A stretch of DNA of 64,000 nt from Lottia gigantea (taxonomy: Eukaryota; Mollusca; Gastropoda; Lottiidae): positions 3,372,866 through 3,436,865 of the forward strand of contig NW_008707001.1 of assembly GCF_000327385.1 (NCBI RefSeq). The letters are read 5' to 3'. Made by a program: the position numbers and the translations under genes. Each line of letters starts with the position of its first letter. Positions within the stretch are counted from its first letter, which is position 1. A model generated the notes under the pieces. That model was given only the letters and a program-made list of their open reading frames with translations, did not search any database and was not told the DNA's origin. Shown here in pieces: positions 39,967 through 53,668 of this stretch.

Positions 39967-42900
39967 TAACCTAGCTTGATCTTAACAATTAAAAACCTAA
40001 TCTAGTTAACTGTTGATAAGTCAAAACTTAGCTAAGTGTCAAATATTAGATGCCTAGCTAAGTGTTGATAAATCAAAACCTAGCTAAGTTTCAAAAATTA
40101 GATGCCTAGCTAAGTGTTGATAAATCAAAACCTAGCTAAGTGTCAAATATTAGATGCCTAGCTAAGTGTTGATAAATCAAAACCTAGCTAAGTTTCAAAA
40201 ATTAGATGCCTAGCTAAGTGTTGATAAATCAAAACCTAGCTAAGTGTCAAATATTAGATGCCTAGCTAAGTGTTGATAAATCAAAACCTAGCTAAGTTTC
40301 AAAAATTAGATGCCTAGCTAAGTGTTGATAAATCAAAACCTAGCTAAGTGTCAAATATTAGATGCCTAGCTAAGTGTTGATAAATCAAAACCTAGCTAAG
40401 TTTCAAAAATTAGATGCCTAGCTAAGTGTTGATAAATCAAAACCTAGCTAAGTGTCAAAAATTAGATGCCTAGCTAAGTGTTGATAAATCAAAACCTAGC
40501 TAAGTTTCAAAAATTAGATGCCTAGCTAAGTGTTGATAAATCAAAACCTAGCTAAGTTTCAAATATTAGATGCCTAGCTAAGTGTTGATAAATCAAAACC
40601 TAGCTAAGTTTTAAAAATTAGATGCCTAGCTAAGTGTTGATAAATCAAAACCTAGCTAAATGTCAAATATTAGATGCCTAGCTAAGTGTTGATAAATCAA
40701 AACCTAGCTAAGTTTCAAAAATTAGATGCCTAGCTAAGTGTTGATAAATCAAAACCTAGCTAAGTGTCAAATATTAGATGCCTAGCTAAGTGTTGATAAA
40801 TCAAAACCTAGCTATGGGTCAAAAAGGGAAAACCTAACGTTTGTTTTGAAAACACTTAGAACTGGCTGGCTTCAAGGACTATGAACCTAGATTTGTTTTA
40901 AAGAGAAAAAACCTAATATGTAGGTATTCGATATATCCTACATTTCAGTACTTCGCCAAAAACCTGGCAATGATATTCTCCAAGAAATGTATTCTTCTTC
41001 AACTGAGCTGTGAGTTTAATCCTATAGAAAGTTTGTTTCATTTTGGATTGTTTAGAAGCACTATACTTGTTAACACAAAATTGTTTTCCTTTTGCTCACT
41101 GGAGTCAATTTGTTAAGACACCTGTAATTAGGTGAGAAATTCTTTCTTGAAAGGCCACTTAGAAAAGTACTAAAAACTATGAGCGTTGAAGGATGGATGG
41201 AGGATTTCTTATATCAATAGTGAATACTTGACTTTGTCATCATTAGATACTTCATTCCATTATTACTGGTGCAGCAGTTAAGTGCTAATTTTTTTTGTTT
41301 TACTCTGAATGACTTATGATTTATGTTAATTGCTACTTAATGCTCATAGCATGCCACACAACCTAACAAAATGTTTTGAAATTTGGTACTCTTCATAAGT
41401 TCATTTAGTTTTATATATTTATTCTCATTTTGCTAAAGAGGCACATATATGGCACAAGGTTATTGTCATGCATGGCTTTTTGCTTCAAGATTTGTTACTG
41501 GTACTTAGTTTAGTGTGTTATAAGAGAAACATCTTCCGGTCAAAATCAACCATTCTTGGCTGGCAAATAATGTAAGATTAATAGCCCTGATTCAGGCATT
41601 AGGTGTAGAATATTAGGAAAATCAAAGTTGTATGAAGTTTTGTCTTTGTTTTTGTATTAAATTTAGTTTATTAGTATTTTGATCATTTATCTGTTTTTTC
41701 TCCCTTTTGTTGATTGTTAATTTGAGGATCATAAAATGAAAATAAATTTTAAAACTGGATATGAATTATATAGAATTTGTTGATAGGGCTTGGCTATATC
41801 TAGTCATTCAAGTTAATGTTTTGATACATTATGATATGTTATTTCTGACAATAATATAGTGAGTTTATTGTTAGTTTAGTTGAAACAGTTCTATTTTGAT
41901 ATTATTCACTTAAAGTATGGCAAAAATTTAATCTGATAAATATGAAAATGCAGAACTGGATGTTTTTATTCAGGTTTATCTCTGGAAATATTATTTTGAA
42001 AAATGATATAAGATTGCTGATAATTATATTTTTTACTGTATAAGACATTACAGTTGTTTCAAATGAAAAGATATTAGAAATTGTTTATCAAAAGTCTATA
42101 AATTTATAACCATAAAACACTTACAAAGAGAATATTCACTGGTAGTCCACCATGGTAAAACATGATGAAACTAAACATCTAGATCTTCATTTTAATCAGA
42201 TCAGGGCTCTTGATTCTGGACATGACTGGTGCAGATAAGGCAGCTCAATTTATATGATTGACAATAAGTACCATTATTAGTTATTTCAAATAAAAAGATT
42301 TGTTCAAACTGTATGTATATTAAAGGCTTTACATTTGAATGGTGATTGTCCCAGCCTTATTAGTTACTAATGTTTGTTAGTTGATAGACTACTGTATATT
42401 ATATTACAGACCATATTGACTAGTTACATCTTTTAAAGATGTAACCTAGGAGATCAAAAATATTTGTACACATCTGTGGATATTTTCAAATTTGAATAAA
42501 AAGGGTGTATTTCATTTTGAGGTAGAATAAGAGGTAATGGCTGAAATGTCTTGGTAGCAAGTATAGCTTCATTTGGTATTGTGTTTGAAAGATACCTGAG
42601 TGTGGATACGCTCATAGCTACTTATACTACCTCAAAATAAAGTGGACTGTTCTGGTTTTTGTTTGGAATCATCCCTGGATGTGCATAAATCTATTTGTCC
42701 TATTAAAGTAATAATTATTAATGTATATAGAGTTATTGTGAGTATATATATATAATCTGTAAATAATATTATAAATCAATGTTATTGCTGTTATAAGCAG
42801 AAATAAACCAGTTTCATTTATTTGTTGTGACTACTTACTGTATATTTGCGAGTATAACGCACAGTTTTTTACCCTGGTGTAAATTAGTGAGAGCACATCT

Positions 42901-43926
42901 CATGCTAGCTTGGGTGTGTGAAAAGCAGAATTCTCATGGGGCAGCTAGTATTCCAATATTGGACTTTTGGTGTATGAGCAAAGCAAGGGAACTCATTGGT
43001 ATCTAACTTATTTACAGCTAAATATAATTTTACAGGCAGCAGTAAAAACCCACTTCTCAATTGACAGATAAGCTTTTTTGAATTGTACAAAAATAGTTTC
43101 ATATTGATAAAAAATATGCACGTGTTAAAGGGTTCATTTGAATTTGAGGGGGTAAAATACATGGCATACCCATTAGTTCCTTGAAGGTCATGAACCTTGG
43201 TAAACAGAGAGAGCCAAGCTCAAGATGTAATGATGATGGATTCTTTTGAAAATAGATGTCAAGAATAAGGATGATTCAGCCTCCTACTTTTGATAAACCA
43301 AGATTTCCAGGAGCGCTTTGATTCAAAGATAGAACACTCGGTGAAAATTCTGACCATCTTCTTTATTCAGGCCCTCAAATCACTCTCCCAAGGGAAATAA
43401 CTCTTACTAAACACTTGATATCTTAAGACCACAATATAACTGACCCTAATTTAAATAAGTGAAAGGTAACGTAGTTGTTCCTAACAAAAGAAAACTAAAA
43501 AATTTTTCACACATTTTAATTTATATTTCAAATTTGAAAGAGCACTCAAGTATAGAAAATTGATTACACCTTGGTATTTTGATGTAAAAGGGATAATTTT
43601 GATAGGCTGATGTTTATATATATATGCGCATGACACTACATATATAAGGATGACTGTCTGTTAACTGACAGCTTTTAAGCCAGGCATATGTAGCAAAGTG
43701 TGGAGAGGATGGAGGAAGTGGGAGTGGATATATAAAACACTCAAATTGAGCCAATTTTCTTGGTTTTCTTTCATATATATGAATCAATCCATCATTCATT
43801 TCATAAGCCTTCGTTGACAGTGATATGGTTGAAAGCACTTTGATGTCAGCTTTGTGCAGAAAATAGATGTTAATCTCCATTTATTTCATGTCAGTTTCCT
43901 TACATTTCCGTGGTTACAAGTTCAGA
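39967..43926. other. USP47 3' UTR and tail-to-tail spacer
   Basis: No coding sequence was found between the USP47 stop and the membrane-protein stop. The left part is the 52-bp minisatellite. The rest is AT-rich single-copy-looking DNA with several AATAAA signals on the plus strand (about 41742, 42288, 42496, 42803) that could end USP47 transcripts. I cannot say which is used. On the minus strand AATAAA near 43880-43886 follows the membrane-protein stop by about 45 bases and is probably its poly(A) signal. Confidence 0.6.
40019..40814 (+). repeat. 52-bp minisatellite, about 15 copies, in the USP47 3' UTR
   Basis: The unit is 52 bp and is itself two 26-bp halves, each starting TAGCTAAG plus 18 bp. 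Neighbouring units alternate between GTGTCAAATATT and GTTTCAAAAATT variants, giving a 104-bp higher-order period along much of the array. It starts about 50 bp after the USP47 TAA; degenerate half-units begin near 39970. The TAGCTA core is palindromic. Confidence 0.9.
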
Positions 43927-46900
43927 TCACTTGTCGTAATATTCATGACTACCATACGGTAACATAGGAAGTTTATACGCAATCATATATAGCCCTACTC
44001 CAATACCAGTTAATGACAATACCACACTCGTATAGGACGTTGAGGCGTATAGTAACACAGCATTCAACGGTAGACAAAATATAACAGTTTTCTCAGATAA
44101 GATTTCATGGCGCCACATGATAGTCCAAAGTATCACATAAACAGGAACTGTAGATGGTAAGATTAACAGTTCCAGCACTTTTAAACAATAACGGAATAAA
44201 CTGGGCGTCACAAATGTATAGTTTCGATAAAATGTTGTTATAATTAGAGCAGTTATGGCCGCCACACTTGTTGGTGTATTTTGATTATATTCGCGTAAAT
44301 TACTAAATAATAAAATGTCTTTTTGTAAACACATAAATATCAACGAAGCTCCACAGCACTGGAATAGAGAATAAATGAAAATTGCTTTTAAAATCTTTAT
44401 CAAAACAAAGCAAGTCATCCTATCCTGAGTAATAACTCAGAACCAATGTTCTAGATGCGCTAAGTGCAATTCAGAGATGTAGATTTTGCTGTAGTTTCCA
44501 GAAATGACTGGCAAAGATACATTGGTTATCAACTACAGGTTGGATAAATAGTGTAAGCAAAAATCCATATTAATAATAAAACTGACACAGCAACATTCTA
44601 AGAATTTATTTTGACTGTATCATCTGTATAATACTGTGTTATAAATCGTTAATCAGACGACCATAGGCAATTATTAAAGATAACATAATATTGAATACTA
44701 AAAGTCCAAGTCTTGTACATCAACTTACCCACATATCATGTAGAAATCCATCTACCGGACCTTGTAAACATAATAATATAAAAGATATAAAACAGGTGGT
44801 ATTAGCTATTATAGGTAATAATGGTCTGACTTTTTCTTCATCTTTACTCACTGTAGGTAGTATACCTGGTACCTAGAATTATAATATAATATACAATTAA
44901 TTATCAGAGTATAAAAGGTATCTTAAAGAAGTTTTCTAGTCTATATATATCCATAAAATTGACTCTGATGCATTAAAGCAAACACAATATAAATTAATTT
45001 GAATTAAAAACATAAATGAGCACTGATCTTATGTTGATGTATTGTGTATGCAAAATTCCATTGGCCAAAACTGTGTAAGACTAGGATAGGCCTGTAGCAA
45101 GTTTAATTGTTGTTTGAAAATTTCCCTGCATCTAGCAAGTTTAATTGTTGTCTGTAAATTAGTTTCAAGGTAGGAGATATTTACTGAACCATGACGAGCA
45201 CTTTTAACTGTCACCCTAAACCCTTTTCATATAGCTAGCAATAAACAGCTTAAACTTACCTTTTTATAAGAGAGTAGTTTAAGTATAATACTAAGATATA
45301 AAGAAGATAATAATAAAGATTTAAATGTAGGTAGATCTAATAATGATGTTGATTTAGAACTGTTGAAACTCTCCCATATCAACAACATAATCTGACTAGA
45401 AATCTCACATATACACCTGAAATTATATCAAATCAAAACTTTTACTTTTTACACTCTTTTTGTATAATTGTGAATATATTGCGCACCCCTTCAATCAACC
45501 AACAGCATTGTTAAATGTTGGTAATTTTTGTCTGGGCCTATTTTAGGATTAAGCCCTAAACTCCAGATTCATTTTTATCTAGCCTTACTCTGATATGTAA
45601 TTGGACCATTCCCTTTGATCTTTTCATTGATTTAACACATGCTTAACTGTGCTATAACTAGTTTCAAATTAAAGTTTTGCATGTCATTTAATTCAGTTAA
45701 CTCATGATCTGTGCTGTGAAGTTTACAAGAATTCTTCAATACAAATTCCTCCTAATGTCCAGTTGGTTAGAAGGGTTTAAATTCAATAATAAGGCCTAAG
45801 ATGTATGGACAAAGTAAGTAAACTGATTCAAGAACAAGAAGTAATATAGACTTACAGATATTGTATATATGTATCTGATAACTGTATAAAACTCTCTATT
45901 TTAATATATATTATAAGTAATATAATCAGTATGGTAGTTGATATATAGTAAACTACTACTGATATCACATCCCAGTTTTCACCAATTATCTACAAAATTC
46001 AAAAATCACCAATCAAATCCAGGAAAATATGTCTGGCTTCTTCATGAATTATGAAATTCAATTAAAATAATCCAAGATTTTTCCAATCAAAACCCGAATG
46101 ACAATGGCTACAATCTATTCTTTTGGGGCAAAGCTTTAGATTAAAAATTCAGGCTATCTTAACTGCTCTTTAAAGGGAGACAACTTTTAATAGAGACTAA
46201 TATGGCACAATTTAATTTCATCAACAATTTGTATTGACATTGAACACTCAGTTTATCCCTTTGATCTATCATGTTCTGAACATCTGTAAACAACTCACAC
46301 TTGATGAGACTAGAGCTCATCTCATGCATGTAACATGTTTTGGATACACAACCCTCATCAGGACATATACTTACCAATATGACTAGTCTAATACTGGGAC
46401 AGATTGATAATATAGATGATAACAATAGTAAATAGTTGAAATTAAGACTAATATTACTGTAGAGTATAACAGTAAATACCAACATTGTCGCTAGTTCACA
46501 CCATTGAAAGATACTATATCTGAAATATACCATTAAAATAGATTTTAACAGGTTTTCAAGATAAATAAGAAGGCTGATACAGATATCCTTATAACAATCA
46601 GTTAGAATGCTGGAACAAATGATAGTCGTGGGTTCTATTCTTGGTCTTGGTCTTTCTTCATTATTCCACTCCACCCAGTTGAATATTAGAAGCATGTAAA
46701 TGGGGTTATGTAAAGATTCCAGTGCTCTTGGACTAATATTACTGTACAGTATACCAGTAAACGATAATTCTACTAATCCTTAAAAATGTTATTTCAACAA
46801 ATGACCCAAAGGTAAAGTCAGCAACATACTATGCCAGCAAAATTTGCAGAAATAAACTTACAATGAAAGATCAATATCTGGCTGGATAATGAAGACTATG

Positions 46901-49900
46901 ATAGACACTAACAACATGACCAGTCCTAGCTTATTCAGATCATTATCAATTTGTTTATTCTCAGTTTGTTGTTGTTTATTTTCTGTCTGTTGTTGAAGTT
47001 GTTGTGGATGGAATTGTGTAAACAACAGAACTAATGCTCCACCAATCAATAGCCATAAGCCTGTAATGAAAACAAAACCCTGTTAATAGATTACAATGAC
47101 GAATTATGGGAAAGTGAAACCCAAAGAAGCTGTCATATTGCTCGTCTTTTGGTATCGCAATCAGGAAATTGGCCCAACATTACATACTTTCATTGGTGAG
47201 AAAAGGCTCAGTAGAACAGAACTGCTGTTGAAAACTTGTCAGATCACAATGGAGATAAAACAATACTACATAATCTCCATTAGATTGGGTGTATGTTTAC
47301 ATTACCTATTAATATAGAAGTTGAAGGCTGTTCTAGTAATAGTACATAGCCTAATGTTGATATGACTGTTTTAATATTGACTAGTAGAGATAATAATAAT
47401 AAACATAGACCAGCCAGAGTCTGAAATATAGACAGAGAAAGATTAAATCTTAATGTTAGCTGTAAATTGACTATCTTTTAAGAATGTATTTCATGGATCT
47501 ACAAAGTCTTGTTCCCACAAAACAAACAAAATTAGGATCATTAAATTTGCCAAGAATAGCTGGAACAATCAATGCAGTGACACGATGACTGGTTTTGTAA
47601 ACTCTGCATTTCTTAAGTCCACATAGCTAAAAACGATTACAAATTATTGACGATAGATTAAAAGCTGCCCAACAGTATTAAAAAAAAATTCTTCAGCATG
47701 TACTTACTTGTGATTGTGAAATATTCAATCTGTTTTCAAATACAAACATCTTTAAACACATAAACACCAAGCATAGCAACAATAGTGAGGAAAGTAGAGT
47801 TATGGGACTTGGATTTATCTGATCCAACAGTGCAGACGTCACTTTAGTTAGGTGAATGCTGGCTCCAATTATGGCAGTCGTCTGGGACAGTTTATGAGAC
47901 ATATACAATCTGAAAAAAAAACCAGAAATCAGTCTTAAAGGGCAACTATCAATCAGAATTTTCAGGGGTAGATATAGGCCTTGAATTAGTCATCAAAGTA
48001 ACTTTTAAACACAGATAATTAAGGATATACATTGAAAAGAAGGCCAAAATATGGATGGTAATATTTGAACATCATTAATGATTACTTAGCTACCGGTAAT
48101 AGTTATTCCCATACTAAGGTATGATTGATGAAATTTCCTGAGATTAGATTAGTGTGTATTTTGTATTTGTATTCAAAAGTCCCAGTAATTATCCGCATTT
48201 TAACACTTCAACTCAAAACCTTAATGCATCTTTTAGATATGACTAAGGAAGGAGATAATCCTTATTTCAGCTTACCTATATAACATATAAGATGTAGCTA
48301 TACCAGTAGCATGTATTATGGGTAATTTTATTAAATCTGATTTCTGTAAACATACTTCACAAATTACCAACACTGAAACACAGAGATTTTCCAGATTTAC
48401 TTGAGCATAAGAAAGGGTGTGCACTATATTAACAAATATACAATAAAGAAAAATTAATTATGATATTCAACAAGTCTATCTTTATCCAAAATAATAGCAT
48501 AATAGGATCTGGGTACTGTTTCACAATAAAATCTTACAATTGTAAGTATTTCTCAATGTAAAATACCACTCTTATGTTGAAAGATAAAACACCTTTTAAG
48601 GGGCATATATTGTAAGCTAGAATCTGCCTCTCCAGTAAGTATATGTATAAGTTCTTACCTAGAGATTCTAAAACTATAAAAAATCCCAGTAATTCAGGCG
48701 TGCCATACGTAGATAAATATATACATAATAAACACAGTACACTGTTTATACCCAGTAATATATAAAATATAGAAATTGGTATCTTCTCCACAAAATCATA
48801 TCTTTTATCAAGTTAAGAAATAATATTTTGTTCATCAACAAGGACATTTTTGAGATGTTAAAAGAGTTCTGATCGCAACTGTTGTAACTGTGGCCAAAGT
48901 ATATGGCGAAGGGATACTAGTGTTACAAGTCTATATACAGAGTGGTTGCCAAAGAGTGTATGCGAATGCACTAGCAAGGAATGGTTGATTTGGATGAAGT
49001 GTCCACACATAGTGAGAGAGAGGTTATCAGAGTCTGTTCTTTGGGCAGATTTCAGAATAATTCAAGCACAACACTGATATAAAACAAAATGATGTTGGCA
49101 GAAATTCTTCACCTCCATTTTAGTCTTCTTCACCTATACACTCACATTACAATGTAAGAATATAAAAGGATACTGTAATTGCCATGGTAATGTAATTATC
49201 CAGTAGAACATTAAAACTGTCAATGCTACCATCAATGATATTGCTACAATCTACAAAATAAATAACATGGAATCTCAATGGAACGAATGAGCAAAATTGA
49301 AGGAGACAATGAAATTGAACAATGAAAACTGACAACACGAAGCAGTGTATTGATTGTCCCACAGAGAACGGAATATTATCAAATATTTAATATGATTAAA
49401 ATCTATGAAATACATGCCTCAAGAATGAGTTTTTATCAATAAGCTAGGCTTATTATCTATTATTATGATAGACTAAAATCAAGACAAAAAAATGAAGCTC
49501 ATTCTATCAGGAATACTTATAGGTTTTCACCAACCTTATGTTTTTTCCAAGACAAGACAATACCAAGAATACTGAATCCTACAATAGAGACTGGTAACCA
49601 TGGTAAAAAATGAGAGATAAGACCAAATGTCTGTAGTACAGGATAACATAATAACGTAGCTGCAGCACCAGATATATAGCGCATTTTAATAACTAGTGAA
49701 TACTGTAAACCTAGAATATTAACAATAAATTAGAATTAATATCACTCTCCATCATGAAAATAGATCCTGGTATCAACCTATATCAAGGTATCAGGGGCTA
49801 TTGTAGGGTAACATAATAACGTAGCTGCAGCACAATAACTAGTGAATACTGTAAGCCTGAAATGTTAACAATAAATTAGAATTAATATTAGCCTAACTCA

Positions 49901-52900
49901 GGGAATGGGTTCTTAACTTTAGTTAAAATTCTCAATATACAAAAAATGAATGGCCTTAAACTCTATTTTGACAGCATATTGACAATGTTGTTACTAGATA
50001 CAAGATAATGATGGTGATATCGACTTACCTAAATATTCTATCAGTTGTCTAATGCTTAATAATGTTACCATAAATAAACTTAATGATATGATGAAACATA
50101 ACTCAATCTGAAATGTATGAATTATTTATACTACATACAATAGGTAATCAAATTTGATAATTGCAATACATGTTCGTGTAATCTACATTAAGTATATACT
50201 CACTTACAGTTAGTAATGAAGTGAGATAATAACAGTTTCTAGTTTCTGTATCTGATTGGGTAATGCTATGCAGGAAGTAATGAGGACAGTAGAATACAAG
50301 TGTTAGCACATTCCTTTTTGCCTTCCACAGATATTTATTGCGCACAGCCTGTAGCACACAGGACACTTTATATGTCCACTCATTTGCAAGACTAAACAGA
50401 TTAAATGCCCAATTGCCTGTCGGACTACCATCCTTGATAAGAAAAGCGAGACTGAAAATCCATAAAATCATGTGTTATGACTCTATATCGGGATCAAATA
50501 GATTTAGAGCTTAGAAAACAGGTGCATGCCTTACAGCTCTAACTCCATACTATTAAATTCTGCTTTGAATGTACATTACATATGAAAGAACCGTTAAAAT
50601 ATCTTACTAATGATTTAGATGTAAATAAACTGCTGGTGGATGGTGAAAATATGGCAAATAAAACATGGAGGACTGACGGGGATAATAGTAACATGGTAAC
50701 CATGACAACTACTATTGGTTGCTGAATGACATTCATATCTTCATCTTCCTCTGGTTTCAGTTTAAATGATGACACAACAGGAACCAGGAATATTTGTAAC
50801 ATTACAAACCTACAAAAGATATCATAACATTTTCAAATATGAGGTCTCTCCAAACAGGATACAGATCTGATTTAAAGTATGGTGTCCAATGCAAAACAAT
50901 TGATCCAAATACATGAGGTAAGGTTTGTCTATTCATTGATCCGTGAGAATGATTGAGAGCTGCCATGTTTTAACAACAAACAACAAAGCATGTGTCATAA
51001 ATGAAATATAACTTTTAATGACTTGTGTGTAACTGACAAAACGATATTAAGGTGTGCATGGGGTACTTGCAATACAGACAAAAGATATCCAGAATCATTT
51101 TGAAGGTTCTTTATGGTGATGATACATACCCTAATAGAAGTTGTAATATAGGTATAACAGATAACAGTAGAATAGTACTGAGTACCCAACTAGTTAACAT
51201 AACACTGATAGTAGGGTAGGCTGTAAACAACAACTGTTCTATAACCTACAATATAAATAAAGATATTGCTCCATTATATTTGGACAAGGTCTATAAGCAC
51301 ATCCAAGGACTCTTGGCATTGATCTTTCCCAGATAATCTATGAAATAATGAGGAAAAATGATTCCAGTAGATCCAGCTGTAAATGGATCCTGTTAATCCC
51401 ATTAAAAACAGTGTATAACGGTTTGACCATGAACCAGCCGGTACACGGGATCCTTCTCTCCCTAAGATGTTATCTTGATAAAAAAAAATTGCTGTATTTT
51501 TCTTTATTTACATGCCAGACAGGTACTGTATTAATTAATATAGATGGATAAAGAAGTTATTTTACTCTGTGAGAGGTTTCCAAAACCAGAAGAAGACACA
51601 TAATGAAAAAATTCTTATGGATTACAATTACTAACTGTATTTGAGCGACTTTTCGGCCAGTGTTCTCATTCATTGCTTGATAAAGACCAGAGAACACTGG
51701 CCGAATCATCTCTCAAATAAAGTTAGTAATTGTAATCCATAAGAATTTTTTTCATTATATCCAACACCTTTACTAAATGACATTCAAAGATCAGAAGAAG
51801 ACATGTCGATTGCATAATGAGATATAATAAATTAACGGTTTGTCCAAAAACAATTAAAACAATAAAATAATGTCATATTTACCTGGCAAAATATTGGTTC
51901 TTCTTTTCTGAATGAAACAAATTGTAGTAAAATCCAGCCAGCTGTTAGTATTAATGCTCCATTTACAGCCAACAATAGGAAGAAATTCCAGAGTGATAAC
52001 CTGTAAAATAATTAGTTTAATTGCTTATTGAGTTTTTTACCTTCATTTTTATCTTTAAAGGGACAGGTGCTCCATTTTTTTGATACCCTAGTCCCTAGTC
52101 AATCAGTAACAATGTTAACAGCTCACTGTCGAAATTTGAGCCCTCAAATCCATATGTGTTCAGAATTATCTGTGTTTGAATGTTAAAATGACCACGCATT
52201 TTAAGGTACCTGTATTCAATTTCTTTTGGAAGGATTTTTGAAGGAATTATGTGATTTTCGCATCCAGTACTTCTGAAGAATATTTCCATATATTCTCAAA
52301 TCAACCCCACAAAATGGTGAATATAACTTTAATGTAAATCTAGGCAGTAAATCATAAAACAATACTAGATTTTATATGTAAATCAAGGAACTGTATATCT
52401 GGCACTAGTTGGAATTTTTGTTTTCTGGAAAAATTCAACAACATTATGACATTACTTTAATAAATACCGTTCAAGTCAAATTGAAAAGGTGCAAATCTCC
52501 TTAAAACTAAGTCTGAATACTTTAAATATACACAAACTCCTTAAATATAATTATTGTCAACAGAGAGATGTTTGTAGTGATGCAGGCCATCATCATCCTT
52601 CTAGAATGCAATAATAATAAACATTTATATTCTACTTTGAAAGTATGTAACTTACCATAATAAAGGAAAAACTGTAACCAACATATAAATATGTACAGGT
52701 ATAAACAATAATACAAATAATATTACACATCTACAAAAAATAATATAACATCATTCAGCAGATATGTCTTGATAGAGCAAAAATCATCCAGATATCTGAT
52801 CATATCAAGCTACGTCCATCTATTTTCAATATGTACTATTTTACAAGCTATTGAAGATTAATGACACCTAATTGAAAATCAAATGAGCTATACAGAACAT

Positions 52901-53668
52901 GAAACTTGGACGTAAGTCATCTTCAAATGAACTATTATGGTTATCAATGCATTACTACACCAGCCCCCTTTATAAAGAATCTGAGGACTTACTTTCTATT
53001 TTCACCTTCGTTATTCAATAAAATAAGAAAGGCTGCTGACAGAGTTGTTATTATCAGCAATCTGAAACAAACAATTCAATTCCAGATTGGAAAATTTCTA
53101 CCATGTTGAACTGAATATAGTTTTACTTGAAGAAGCTTGAGGATATAAGGCTAAAGTTATACCTGATGTATACAAATTCTCTGGACAATGAGTAGGAACA
53201 TCAATAGAAAAATGTGCTTTATAGTGTTAGCAAAACCAGTCAGCTGATTGACAAAAATGTCATCGTGCTGGCTGGCTTAAACCTTAAATTATTAGCAGAT
53301 TCTGTCATCATATTAAGACTTGCATTCGGCCTCTGCTAAATCTACAAATATATAATTCTAATCATAACTTACAATTCCCCACCAAGAGCTATTAATAAAA
53401 TCAAGCATGGTAAAGCTGCTACAGATGTATGTTTATTATATCGGTACGGCCCTGGATCCACTAATTCTTTTAAATCTACTTTATCTTCATCAGAATAATC
53501 ATGTGGCAATGTTGTGGGTGCTTCAAAATCAGAACTGATATCACTGTCTTCATCATCAGTTGGAGTTTCTATAGTCTGTACTCCAAATCGAAATTTAGGT
53601 AAATTATCTGAATTTCCTCCAGTTTGTACGGCTTCTATGCCGAATTTTACGTGTAGTTCTGGATCCAT
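43927..53668 (-). CDS. Unrecognised polytopic membrane protein, 1070 aa
   Basis: Twenty coding exons in transcript order: 53373-53668, 52993-53061, 52656-52730, 51883-52000, 51130-51245, 50608-50809, 50208-50432, 50029-50107, 49535-49710, 49146-49250, 48659-48785, 48276-48372, 47708-47909, 47306-47420, 46862-47060, 46375-46519, 45856-45989, 45260-45416, 44729-44872, 43927-44358. They total 3213 nt with matching phases. Residues 1-85 are soluble and acidic (TPTDDEDSDISSDFEAP), then almost every exon encodes one or two hydrophobic helices, about 20 in all by eye. A longer loop lies in exon 7 (SLANEWTYKVSCVLQAVRNK). A Gln-rich loop with QQTENKQ twice lies in exon 15. Exon 19 ends GPVDGFLHDMW. 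It could be a transporter, lipid enzyme or ER protein; I recognise no family. Exon 7 (AAG|GAT) and exon 11 acceptors were chosen by phase and are the least certain. A CAG|GTGATATTT just before the ATG suggests a non-coding upstream exon. Confidence 0.82.
46728..46765 (-). pseudogene. Short copy of membrane-protein exon 16
   Basis: GGACTAATATTACTGTACAG and the next bases repeat, with few changes, the exon 16 interior at 46439-46475. About 38 bases are shared. It lies in the intron between exons 15 and 16 and has no splice sites. Confidence 0.6.
49804..49892 (-). pseudogene. Partial copy of membrane-protein exon 9 with its splice acceptor
   Basis: The segment duplicates the start of exon 9 and adjoining intron (49641-49747): GTAACATAATAACGTAGCTG is shared, as are AATAACTAGTGAATACTGTA and ACAATAAATTAGAATTAATA. 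A 19-base piece is missing from the middle, so it cannot encode the exon in frame. It lies just upstream of exon 9 in transcript order. Confidence 0.75.
51602..51756. repeat. Near-perfect 155-bp palindromic element in a membrane-protein intron
   Basis: The first 35 bases (AATGAAAAAATTCTTATGGA...) are repeated in inverted form at the right end with one extra T. Complementarity continues inward through TATTTGAG and GGCCAGTGTTCTC / GAGAACACTGGCC, leaving a loop of about 17 bases. The inner right half reads TTGATAAAGACCAG, loop, CTGGCCGAATC, the hairpin module seen elsewhere. Confidence 0.9.
52059..52333. mobile_element. TTAA-family MITE, right end eroded
   Basis: TTAA at 52055-52058 is followed by AGGGACAGGTGCTCCATTTT. 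The interior AACAGCTCACTGTCGAAATTTGAGCC region matches the 61820 copy. The right end reaches CAACCCCACAAAATGGTGAA and then loses the consensus. Confidence 0.75.

Noticed and set aside
46159-46695. 178-residue minus-strand frame
   Set aside because: Only 46375-46519 is exon 16 of the membrane protein; the rest is intron read through both splice sites.
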